DNA from: a bacterium BMS3Bbin02 | GTDB lineage: Bacteria > Actinomycetota > Acidimicrobiia > Spongiisociales > UBA5794 | NCBI GenBank assembly: GCA_002898115.1 | Contig: BDTL01000251.1 | Span: forward strand, 1 to 7,103 | DNA: 7,103 nt | Direction of reading: 5' to 3' | Shown here: positions 1 through 5,191 of the stretch, in pieces | Numbering within the stretch: position 1 is the stretch's first letter | Layout: each line of letters opens with the position of its first letter | Notes under the pieces: generated by a model | What the model saw: the letters and a program-made list of their open reading frames with translations, nothing else | Database searches by the model: none | Told to the model about the DNA's origin: nothing | Translations under genes and position numbers: made by a program

Positions 1-1
1 G

Positions 2-586
2 CAGCGGGCGACGGGGCTCGCGGAGACACTACTTGCCCGCCACGGAATCATCACGCGAGACAGCATCCGGGCAGAGGGAATCCCCGGCGGCTTTTCTCGT
101 CTCTACCCGGTTCTGGCAACAATGGAGGCGAGTGGCCTGATACGCCGCGGCTATTTTATCGAAGGCATGGGCGGAGCTCAGTTTGCACGACCCACAGCGG
201 TCGACAGACTGCGTGACAGCTCGTCACAGACACCGCTCGCCATTGGGGCAGCGGATCCGGCACAGCCGTATGGATCGACGCTTCCGTGGCCACATCTCGG
301 AGACACGTCGCCGCAGCGCCGACCCGGTCATGGTGTCGTTCTCGTGGACGGCAGTCTGGTTGCGTACTGGAATCGCAAGGCAAGGAACATCACAACTGTC
401 GATGGCGCCGATCCCGGTCAGATCGTTTCGGCTCTCCTCACACACGTCGGCGATGATGACTTCTCGGTCGAGACGGTGAACGGGAAACCGCCGCAGGACT
501 CGATCCTTGGACAGGCTTTGCGTGACGCAGGTTATGCACCCGGCTACCGTGGGTGGACCCTGAGATCGGACACCGCAAGACGATGA
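2..586 (+). CDS. lhr: Lhr family ATP-dependent helicase, C-terminal end (5' partial)
   Basis: The reading frame is open from the first complete codon at base 2 to the TGA at 584-586, so the gene starts outside the window and only about 194 C-terminal residues are seen. They match, from memory of the family, the C-terminal region of large Lhr (Large Helicase-Related) superfamily 2 helicases. The signs are a winged-helix-like stretch with a Pro-Gly-Gly-Phe-Ser turn at about residues 30-34, then an Arg-Arg-Gly-Tyr-Phe segment and a Gly-Gly-Ala-Gln-Phe-Ala segment, an Asp-Pro-Ala-Gln-Pro-Tyr-Gly then Leu-Pro-Trp-Pro linker, and a final alpha/beta part. Lhr proteins are cytoplasmic 3'-5' DNA/RNA translocases linked to DNA repair. 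The helicase motor motifs would lie upstream and cannot be checked here. The stop overlaps the next start by four bases (ATGA), so the downstream gene is probably translationally coupled. The methionine at 122 is internal, not the start. Confidence 0.88.
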   Translation, partial: QRATGLAETLLARHGIITRDSIRAEGIPGGFSRLYPVLATMEASGLIRRGYFIEGMGGAQFARPTAVDRLRDSSSQTPLAIGAADPAQPYGSTLPWPHLGDTSPQRRPGHGVVLVDGSLVAYWNRKARNITTVDGADPGQIVSALLTHVGDDDFSVETVNGKPPQDSILGQALRDAGYAPGYRGWTLRSDTARR

Positions 587-984
587 GTACTTCTATCGAC
601 GAGGCCCTCGCCTACGCTCGCGACCTCACCGAGAAAATCCGCGACCTACCCGACAGTGACCCCGAGCGGGCGGCTCTCGAGGTCGAGTTGGAGGACTACC
701 GAACCGAGGTCCGTCTCGCTACCGATCGGGGACGTTCCCTGGACTCCTTGCAGCGGGATCTTGCGCATGTGAGTGAGAGAATGGACGACCTCAGTCGCCA
801 GCGAATCGACGCACCCTTCTCTGCGATGTCATTCAGCCTCAACGACCCGGAGGCGTACTCGCTCCCGATCAACAAGGCTATCGACGAGAACAACGCAGAC
901 ACGGTCGCCACCCTCAAACAACGCATAGCCGAACTTCAGAGGGCTATTTCGATGGTGGCTGGAGCCTCCGAACCACAGGAGTGA
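583..984 (+). CDS. Small charged helical (coiled-coil) protein coupled to lhr
   Basis: This is a 133-residue protein that I cannot assign to a named family. I chose the ATG at 583 because it overlaps the helicase TGA in a classic ATGA junction. A GTG 30 bases upstream (553) would only add residues encoded over the helicase end. The protein is rich in Asp, Glu, Arg, Leu and Ala, with heptad-like helical stretches at about residues 3-75 and again at about 97-125. A short loop containing Asn-Asp-Pro-Glu-Ala-Tyr separates them. There is no signal peptide, membrane helix or cysteine, so it is likely cytoplasmic. The overlap implies co-expression with Lhr, so a helicase-associated or structural role is possible, but that is inference from position only. 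The stop codon sits inside a perfect 6-bp hairpin (978-992). Confidence 0.8.
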   Translation: MSTSIDEALAYARDLTEKIRDLPDSDPERAALEVELEDYRTEVRLATDRGRSLDSLQRDLAHVSERMDDLSRQRIDAPFSAMSFSLNDPEAYSLPINKAIDENNADTVATLKQRIAELQRAISMVAGASEPQE

Positions 985-992
985 ACCACTCC
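978..992 (+). terminator. Stop-codon hairpin, possible terminator of the lhr block
   Basis: GGAGTG (978-983), a 3-base loop AAC, then CACTCC (987-992) forms a perfect 6-bp stem. The TGA of the upstream gene lies at 982-984, inside the hairpin. No T-run follows, so it is not a textbook intrinsic terminator. Terminators with short or missing U-tracts have been proposed in actinobacteria. It lies at the convergent end of two transcription units, where a terminator is expected. Confidence 0.35.
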
Positions 993-1047
993 CTATAACG
1001 TCATTCTCGAACGTGGGTCGTCGAAGACCGATAGGCTTGAGCTGTCA

Positions 1048-1073
1048 GGAACCTGTGACCGCGGTCAGGGACC
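1048..1073 (-). terminator. Imperfect inverted repeat over the kinase stop codon
   Basis: A perfect 12-bp palindrome TGACCGCGGTCA (1056-1067) contains the kinase stop (TGA read on the minus strand at 1067-1065). It can be extended: CCTG (1052-1055) pairs with CAGG (1066-1069) around ACCGCGGT with a two-base bulge, and GG/CC pairs form at the outer ends after two mismatches. There is no T-tract on either strand. It could serve as a terminator for the two-component operon or be a protein-binding palindrome; sequence alone does not decide. Confidence 0.3.
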
Positions 1074-2285
1074 CGCACTCGCTGGCACCATCTCTGTGTC
1101 AGTGACGATCGGTAGTCGGAATTCCACACGTCCACCAGGGCCCGGGAATGCCTCGATCGTGCCGCCGTGACCCTCGACGAGACCGCGAGCGATAGCGAGA
1201 CCCAACCCCGCCCCGCCCGACTCCCGTCGTCGAGCAGGATCGACCATGGAAAACGAGTCGAACGCCTTGTCAACAAAAGCGACAGGAAACCCCGGACCCG
1301 AGTCCTGGACGGATACGCGAACGGTAGCTCCGACCAGGGAGGCTTCAATCGTGACGGCTCCACCCTGCCCGGCGTACCTGATCGCATTCTGGGCAAGGTT
1401 GCGAAGGACACGCCGGAGCGCATCGTCGTCGGCGGAGATCCTCAATGTGGCCGCGTTCGGCGCAGATAGCGTGACCCCTGCGGAAGACGCCGTTGGATGC
1501 AAGGCCTCGATCGTCTCGTCGATGAGCTCACCGAGATCGGTCGGATGCAGTGTGATCACATACCGGCCCGCGGCAATGGTCGAGAGCGTGAACAGGTCCT
1601 CCACCAGATGCCGAAGCGCATCGACGTCACGTCTCATGGACCGGAGATAGCGCGCCGGGTCTGCCGCCACTCCATCCTCAAGGGCCTCTACCGCTGCTTG
1701 TAGGGCGGCAAGCGGAGTCCTGAGATCGTGTCCGATGGCCGCCAGGAACTCCTGTCTTTCGCTCTCGAGATTCCTGCGCTCACGGTCCAAGCTGGCGAGT
1801 TCCGTCACCATTGCATCAAACGCATTCGCAGTCTTACCGATCTCGTCGGGTCGCGTCACCCCGGTATTGGTGCTGAGGTCGCCGCGACCTACACGACGAG
1901 CAGCTTGTTCCATGCGCCGCAGGTCTTCGGTGAGCGGCCGGACGAGCGTGACAGTCAGAATCAAACCGAGGGCCAGACCGAACGTCAGCACAACAAACAG
2001 CAGCTGAAGGTCGTGCACCGTTATGAACATGAGTTTGGCGGTTGCAGCTACGGCAGCAACCACGATTCCGACCGATGCAGCCGCGAGTAATACGACTCCG
2101 GTGCGCAGGGATCGCAACCGCCGCGACATGCGTACGACCACGCCACCCACCAACGCCGTGAACACCGCAAGCGCAGCGAACATCTGGAAGAGATCCATGC
2201 GCTCTGCCGATGACGGGTTCATGGTCGCCTCAAAGACGAGCATCGATCCCGCAATCGCCGCGACTAGTGCGCCGACAAGTCTCAC
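1065..2285 (-). CDS. Membrane sensor histidine kinase (HAMP, HisKA, HATPase_c)
   Basis: This 406-residue kinase should autophosphorylate on a histidine and pass the phosphate to the response regulator encoded just upstream. I chose the GTG at 2285-2283 because it forms a GTGA overlap with the regulator stop; a GTG at 2312 would lie inside the regulator gene. Four hydrophobic segments lie at about residues 3-18, 33-51, 62-82 and 95-115, followed by a HAMP linker at about 116-168. The H-box has His-Asp-Leu-Arg-Thr-Pro with phospho-acceptor H186. N-box asparagines are at about 296 and 300, the G1 box Asp-Ser-Gly-Pro-Gly-Phe at 328-333, the F-box at about 342-345 and the glycine-rich G2 box at 357-365, so the ATP lid is complete. 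The loops between membrane helices are very short, so no sizeable extracellular sensor domain exists. The signal is unknown. General layout is of the EnvZ/BaeS class. Confidence 0.93.
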   Translation of the reverse strand: MRLVGALVAAIAGSMLVFEATMNPSSAERMDLFQMFAALAVFTALVGGVVVRMSRRLRSLRTGVVLLAAASVGIVVAAVAATAKLMFITVHDLQLLFVVLTFGLALGLILTVTLVRPLTEDLRRMEQAARRVGRGDLSTNTGVTRPDEIGKTANAFDAMVTELASLDRERRNLESERQEFLAAIGHDLRTPLAALQAAVEALEDGVAADPARYLRSMRRDVDALRHLVEDLFTLSTIAAGRYVITLHPTDLGELIDETIEALHPTASSAGVTLSAPNAATLRISADDDALRRVLRNLAQNAIRYAGQGGAVTIEASLVGATVRVSVQDSGPGFPVAFVDKAFDSFSMVDPARRRESGGAGLGLAIARGLVEGHGGTIEAFPGPGGRVEFRLPIVTDTEMVPASAGP

Positions 2286-2968
2286 GGCTCGAACCGGTAC
2301 CCGACACCCCACACCGTCGTCAACCAGCGCGGCGATTCGGGGTCTATCTCGATCTTGCGGCGTAGTCGTCGGATGTGGACAGTCACCGTCGAAGGGTCCT
2401 GGTAGTCCGGAGATGATGCCCAGACGTCCTCGAGCAAATCGCCGCGGGTAAAGACCTTCTTGGGAGAAGCAGCGAGATGTGCCAACAACTCAAACTCCTT
2501 CGGGGTCAGGTCGACCACCTCTCCACGGACGATGACGTCGCGCGACTCCTCGTCGATCACGAGGTCCTCGAATTCAAGTCGCTGCGGAGTGCTCGCGGGA
2601 GCAGATCGACGCAACACGGAGCGGACCCTCGCCGCCAGCTCGCGCGGGGAAAACGGTTTTGTAACATAGTCGTCAGCCCCGAGTTCCAGTCCCAGGACGC
2701 GGTCGGGTTCTTCGGTGCGAGCGGTCAGCAAGATAACCGGCACGTCAGACACTGCACGTAGGTTGGCAAGAATCTGGAGACCGTCAACGTGCGGAAGCAT
2801 CACGTCGAGAACAACGAGGTCGGGCGACGCTGTCGCTAGGTACTCAAGCGCCTTGGTGCCGTCTGCCTCGGCGTGCACCTCAAACCCATCGCGTTCAAGG
2901 TATGCCGTGACAACCTCGCGAACCATTGGCTCGTCGTCGACGACGAGGATCTGTTGCGGCCGATTCAT
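2282..2968 (-). CDS. OmpR/PhoB-family response regulator
   Basis: This 228-residue DNA-binding regulator is the cognate partner of the kinase downstream. The receiver domain spans about residues 6-118, with the acidic pair D11/D12, phospho-acceptor D55 (in Val-Leu-Asp-Val-Met-Leu-Pro), switch threonine T82 and conserved lysine K104 followed by Pro-Phe. A winged helix-turn-helix effector domain follows at about 131-226, with the usual Leu-Thr-Pro-Lys-Glu-Phe-Glu-Leu-Leu segment, the Val-His-Ile-Arg-Arg-Leu-Arg-Arg-Lys recognition-helix region and the terminal Val-Trp-Gly-Val-Gly-Tyr-Arg-Phe hairpin. I chose the ATG at 2968, which leaves five residues before the first receiver strand. In-frame ATGs at 2974, 2980 and 2995 are also possible, and no clear Shine-Dalgarno decides between them. 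Its stop overlaps the kinase start by four bases. The targets are unknown; palindromes beside its start make autoregulation plausible. Confidence 0.93.
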   Translation of the reverse strand: MNRPQQILVVDDEPMVREVVTAYLERDGFEVHAEADGTKALEYLATASPDLVVLDVMLPHVDGLQILANLRAVSDVPVILLTARTEEPDRVLGLELGADDYVTKPFSPRELAARVRSVLRRSAPASTPQRLEFEDLVIDEESRDVIVRGEVVDLTPKEFELLAHLAASPKKVFTRGDLLEDVWASSPDYQDPSTVTVHIRRLRRKIEIDPESPRWLTTVWGVGYRFEP

Positions 2969-2972
2969 AGTC

Positions 2973-3031
2973 ATGATCATATGGCATGGAACCATGATGC
3001 GTACCGACTTGATACCCCCGATTGCGGGTAT
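2973..3031. promoter_or_regulatory. Palindrome-rich divergent control region upstream of the response regulator
   Basis: Three short inverted repeats lie within 59 bases. ATGATCAT (2973-2980) is a perfect 8-bp palindrome. CATGG-AA-CCATG (2985-2996) is a 5-2-5 repeat. ATACCC-8 bp-GGGTAT (3012-3017 and 3026-3031) is a 6-bp dyad. The stretch is also less GC-rich than its flanks, as promoter regions often are. It could hold the regulator's promoter and an operator. OmpR-type proteins more often bind direct repeats, so the binding protein is uncertain. I could not place a convincing -35/-10 pair for the regulator. Confidence 0.3.
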
Positions 3032-3169
3032 TCACACACTGTTCAGAATCATCGCACCAGCGGCGAAGGTGCACGGCACAGGTTCGCCGCGGGCTGCGCT
3101 CGCCCGGAACGCGCCAAACGTCGTCCCGGTCTCCGGGGTGAGTTCGACCACCACACGAGATTGGGTCAC
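3032..3169 (-). CDS. Possible 45-codon small ORF upstream of the response regulator (tentative)
   Basis: A minus-strand frame from GTG at 3169 to TGA at 3034-3032 encodes 45 residues, starting Met-Thr-Gln-Ser-Arg-Val-Val-Val-Glu-Leu and ending Met-Ile-Leu-Asn-Ser-Val. About 73% of its third codon positions are G or C, as in real genes here, and the residue mix looks protein-like. Its stop is 63 bases before the chosen regulator start and in the same frame. Against it: no Shine-Dalgarno precedes the GTG, I recognise no family, and the plus-strand frame that shares the same third positions has the same GC bias. It may be a short leader gene, a remnant, or chance. Confidence 0.2.
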   Translation of the reverse strand: MTQSRVVVELTPETGTTFGAFRASAARGEPVPCTFAAGAMILNSV

Positions 3170-3178
3170 GCTGACCGC

Positions 3179-3190
3179 TACAATCGATAC
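3179..3190 (+). promoter_or_regulatory. -10 element for a leaderless universal stress gene
   Basis: TACAAT (3179-3184) is one base from the consensus TATAAT. Six bases separate it from the A of the ATG at 3191, the usual distance from a -10 box to a transcription start. Transcription would therefore begin at the start codon, giving a leaderless mRNA. No Shine-Dalgarno is present before the ATG, in agreement. No good -35 is seen at the normal spacing; TTGGGT at 3161 is only 12 bases away. Confidence 0.45.
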
Positions 3191-3700
3191 ATGCACGTCT
3201 TGATTGCAACCACCGGAGTTCTGTCTCCGGAACCAGCGATTCGATTCGCGGCCAGACTCGTCGGAGAAGAAGGCCACGTGACGGTAACGACCGTCGTCGA
3301 GGTTCCCCGTTCGTTCCTGAACCAACTTCGTAGCCAGTCATGGCATCCGCTGGACGAAACGACAGAAGGTCAACTACTCGCCACCGACGAAGCGACCATT
3401 GCTCGGTACGTGGACGAACGCGGAACACGACTCACCGAGCCCGTGGTTCACGGACTTCGGGCGGCCGGACTCGACGCTGAGGCTATCTTCGCCGAGGGTG
3501 AAGACCCGGTACTCGCCATTTCGACTCTCGCCGCAAAGATCGATGCCGATGTGGTCGTGCTCGGAGCGACAAGACAATTGTTCGATCAGTCCGCGTGGGA
3601 AAGCGTTTCCGCCCGGATCATGATTGAATCCGGCAAGCCGGTGTTGGTGCTGCCGCCGGAAAGAAGAGAACGCCAAGCAGACGACCGGGAAGAGCTGTAG
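3191..3700 (+). CDS. Universal stress protein (UspA-fold) family protein
   Basis: This 169-residue cytoplasmic protein has the UspA layout: a first strand Met-His-Val-Leu-Ile-Ala-Thr-Thr at the N-terminus, a strand near 28-38, a long helical middle (about 57-95), a strand with Asp-Ala-Asp-Val-Val-Val-Leu-Gly-Ala at 118-126 and a last strand Pro-Val-Leu-Val-Leu-Pro-Pro at 150-156. Single-domain UspA proteins are usually 140-170 residues. The ATP-binding form carries Gly-x2-Gly-x9-Gly-(Ser/Thr) after strand 4. Here only the first glycine (G125) is clear, and the N-terminal Asp seen in ATP binders is Thr, so this copy probably does not bind ATP in the standard way. I chose the ATG at 3191 because it begins the first strand and has a -10 box at leaderless distance; the frame runs open further upstream but that part does not read as protein. 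The stop abuts the dehalogenase ATG with no gap, so the two are surely co-transcribed. Confidence 0.82.
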   Translation: MHVLIATTGVLSPEPAIRFAARLVGEEGHVTVTTVVEVPRSFLNQLRSQSWHPLDETTEGQLLATDEATIARYVDERGTRLTEPVVHGLRAAGLDAEAIFAEGEDPVLAISTLAAKIDADVVVLGATRQLFDQSAWESVSARIMIESGKPVLVLPPERRERQADDREEL

Positions 3701-4597
3701 ATGACGTGGATAGCGGTTCGCACACCGGACCGTGCGTTTGAGGGTCTCCCGGACTATGCCTTCACTCCCCACTACATCGAGTACAAAGGACTGCGCCTCC
3801 ACTACCTCGATGTGGGTGCCGGCGACCCGATCGTGCTCTTCCACGGTGAACCGACCTGGTCTTTTCTGTATCGGAACGTGATTCCACCACTCGTAGCCGC
3901 GGGTCACCGTGTCATCGCTCCTGACTATCCCGGGTTCGGACGGTCCGACAAACCAACGGATCCCGCCTTCTACACCTACGAGCGGCACAGCGAGTTCATC
4001 GAAGCACTCCTCGCCCCGCTTGACCTCAAGGATGCCACTGCGGTCGTCCAGGATTGGGGCGGGCCGATCGGGCTGCGAGTTGCCGTCGAGCACCAGGAGT
4101 GGTTTTCGCGACTTGTCGTGATGAATACCGGGTTGTTCACCGGAACGCCGCTATCGGAGGCCTTTATGGCGTGGCGCAACTTCGTCGAAAAGACACCTGA
4201 TCTCCCGGTCCGATTCATCATGGAACGTTCGATGGTCACGACCTGGGATGATGCGGTTCTTGCGGCCTACGAGGCGCCCTTCCCGTCTCTGGAATACAAA
4301 GTCGGTGCGCATGTGTTCCCCTTGATCGTCCCCCGCACTCGAACCGATCCAGGGGCCGCTGCGATGCGGGCGGTGGTCGATGCTCTCGGTGGATGGAGCA
4401 ACCCGACACTGGTGATGTTCTCCACCGAAGACCCGATCTTCAACAGGGACGTGGCGCACGATTTTGCTCGTTTGATTCCCGGAGCCGGCGAGCCCCGGTT
4501 CATCGAAAACGCGGGACACTTCCTCCAGGAAGATCAGAGCGCAGCTGTCGCGCAAGGGATCATCGACTTCCTGGCGTCGCTCCCGGATAACCGCTAA
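3701..4597 (+). CDS. dhmA: Haloalkane dehalogenase, HLD-I (DhlA/DhmA-like) subfamily
   Basis: This 298-residue alpha/beta hydrolase should cleave carbon-halogen bonds by hydrolysis, releasing an alcohol and a halide (EC 3.8.1.5), in the cytoplasm. The N-terminal Arg-Thr-Pro-Asp block and the His-Gly-Glu-Pro-Thr-Trp-Ser motif (48-54, with E50 in the oxyanion region) are typical of Xanthobacter DhlA and mycobacterial DhmA. The nucleophile is D118 in Val-Gln-Asp-Trp-Gly-Gly, the acid D244 in Glu-Asp-Pro-Ile, and the base H273 in Gly-His-Phe-Leu-Gln-Glu. The halide-binding pair appears intact: W119 after the nucleophile, and W158 in the cap domain, aligning by eye with DhlA W175 (preceded by the equivalent of F172, F155). 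The length matches the family. The ATG directly follows the stress-protein TAG; a weak GGGAAGAG at 3687-3694 may serve as ribosome site. The substrate is unknown, and many such enzymes have broad activity. The symbol denotes type, not proven orthology. Confidence 0.9.
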   Translation: MTWIAVRTPDRAFEGLPDYAFTPHYIEYKGLRLHYLDVGAGDPIVLFHGEPTWSFLYRNVIPPLVAAGHRVIAPDYPGFGRSDKPTDPAFYTYERHSEFIEALLAPLDLKDATAVVQDWGGPIGLRVAVEHQEWFSRLVVMNTGLFTGTPLSEAFMAWRNFVEKTPDLPVRFIMERSMVTTWDDAVLAAYEAPFPSLEYKVGAHVFPLIVPRTRTDPGAAAMRAVVDALGGWSNPTLVMFSTEDPIFNRDVAHDFARLIPGAGEPRFIENAGHFLQEDQSAAVAQGIIDFLASLPDNR

Positions 4598-4605
4598 CTG
4601 AGCGG
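4591..4605 (+). terminator. Hairpin over the dehalogenase stop codon
   Basis: CCGCT (4591-4595), loop AACTG, AGCGG (4601-4605) is a perfect 5-bp stem. The TAA stop (4595-4597) begins on the last base of the left arm. No T-run follows. Together with the next repeat at 4617-4640 it fills the short gap between two convergent operons. Confidence 0.3.
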
Positions 4606-4616
4606 CAGCACCAGGC

Positions 4617-4640
4617 CCGGCGCAACACACCGTGTGCCGG
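4617..4640. terminator. Inverted repeat between convergent operons, possible bidirectional terminator
   Basis: The outer arms CCGGC (4617-4621) and GCCGG (4636-4640) are complementary. Inside, CACAC (4626-4630) pairs with GTGTG (4632-4636) around a single C, leaving an unpaired GCAA on one side; the G at 4636 can join only one of the two stems at a time. It lies in the 51-base gap between the dehalogenase stop and the Nudix stop, where transcription from both sides should end. There is no T-tract, so assignment as a terminator is tentative. Confidence 0.35.
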
Positions 4641-4648
4641 TCGAAAGG

Positions 4649-5191
4649 CTACAGCTCGCCGGCGGCCACCAACGCGTCGAGAATCGCCGCACAATTCGGC
4701 ACACACGCCGCGCGATCATCCTCAAGCAGGGCACGTACCGCTTCGGGAGACATCCACGTCGGATCTGACGTCTCACCGCTGAGCGGCCGCGGCACACCGG
4801 TCACGTAGACACGCACAACCGTGGTATGCAGCGGGAAACGTCCTTCTGCGCCGGTGACCACAACGACCGGAGATAGGACCTCATGAGTCCCGAGCGCATC
4901 GGGCCGGGCAATGACACCATCGACTCGTGTAACCGTGAGGCCGGTCTCCTCTGTGACCTCGCGACGGATCACCGTCTCCGCGGTCTCTCCCGCCGTCCAC
5001 CGACCTCCGGGAAGCTCCCACCGTCCGAACACCGGCTCGCCGGGTTTGGCCCGCTTCTGGAGCAGCACCGCACCGTCACCACGCTGCACAAGTGCCCTTA
5101 CGAGCGGAATCACCACTGGCTCGCCACCAACCGACGGGACCGCAACCTCACGGGGTCCCTCTTCAGAGTTGATAGTGATTCGCGCACTCAC
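4649..5191 (-). CDS. Nudix hydrolase
   Basis: This 180-residue protein belongs to the Nudix superfamily, whose members hydrolyse a nucleoside diphosphate linked to another group. The full Nudix box is present at residues 63-85: G63, E69, R77-E78, E81-E82, G84, L85, fitting the G-x5-E-x7-REU-x-EE-x-GU pattern, so metal binding and catalysis should be intact. Before it lies the usual strand with Leu-Leu-Gln-Lys-Arg and the Trp-Glu-Leu-Pro-Gly-Gly turn at 58-63. No motif that fixes the substrate (ADP-ribose, NADH, 8-oxo-dGTP) is obvious to me. There is no signal peptide, so it acts in the cytoplasm. The GTG start at 5191-5189 overlaps the upstream lipoprotein stop in a GTGA junction, which supports both the start and coupled translation. 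It is the last gene of a minus-strand operon whose other members encode lipoproteins, an unusual partnership. Confidence 0.92.
   Translation of the reverse strand: MSARITINSEEGPREVAVPSVGGEPVVIPLVRALVQRGDGAVLLQKRAKPGEPVFGRWELPGGRWTAGETAETVIRREVTEETGLTVTRVDGVIARPDALGTHEVLSPVVVVTGAEGRFPLHTTVVRVYVTGVPRPLSGETSDPTWMSPEAVRALLEDDRAACVPNCAAILDALVAAGEL

Noticed and set aside
1167..2451. Several long open frames on the plus strand opposite the kinase and regulator.
   Set aside because: They are antisense to two genes with complete, recognisable domains, and their translations look like low-complexity Thr/Arg/Ser text with no family match.
2873..3190. Upstream in-frame extension of the stress protein to about 2873.
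   Set aside because: The extension overlaps the regulator gene and control region, does not read like a UspA domain, and the ATG at 3191 starts the first strand with a well-placed -10 box.
3374..4093. A 239-codon minus-strand frame across the stress protein and dehalogenase.
   Set aside because: It is the complement of two well-supported genes and resembles no protein I know.
4649..5191. Nudix gene as part of a prophage or defence system (NADase/ADP-ribose type).
   Set aside because: The partners are lipoproteins and no effector, nuclease or phage gene is present.
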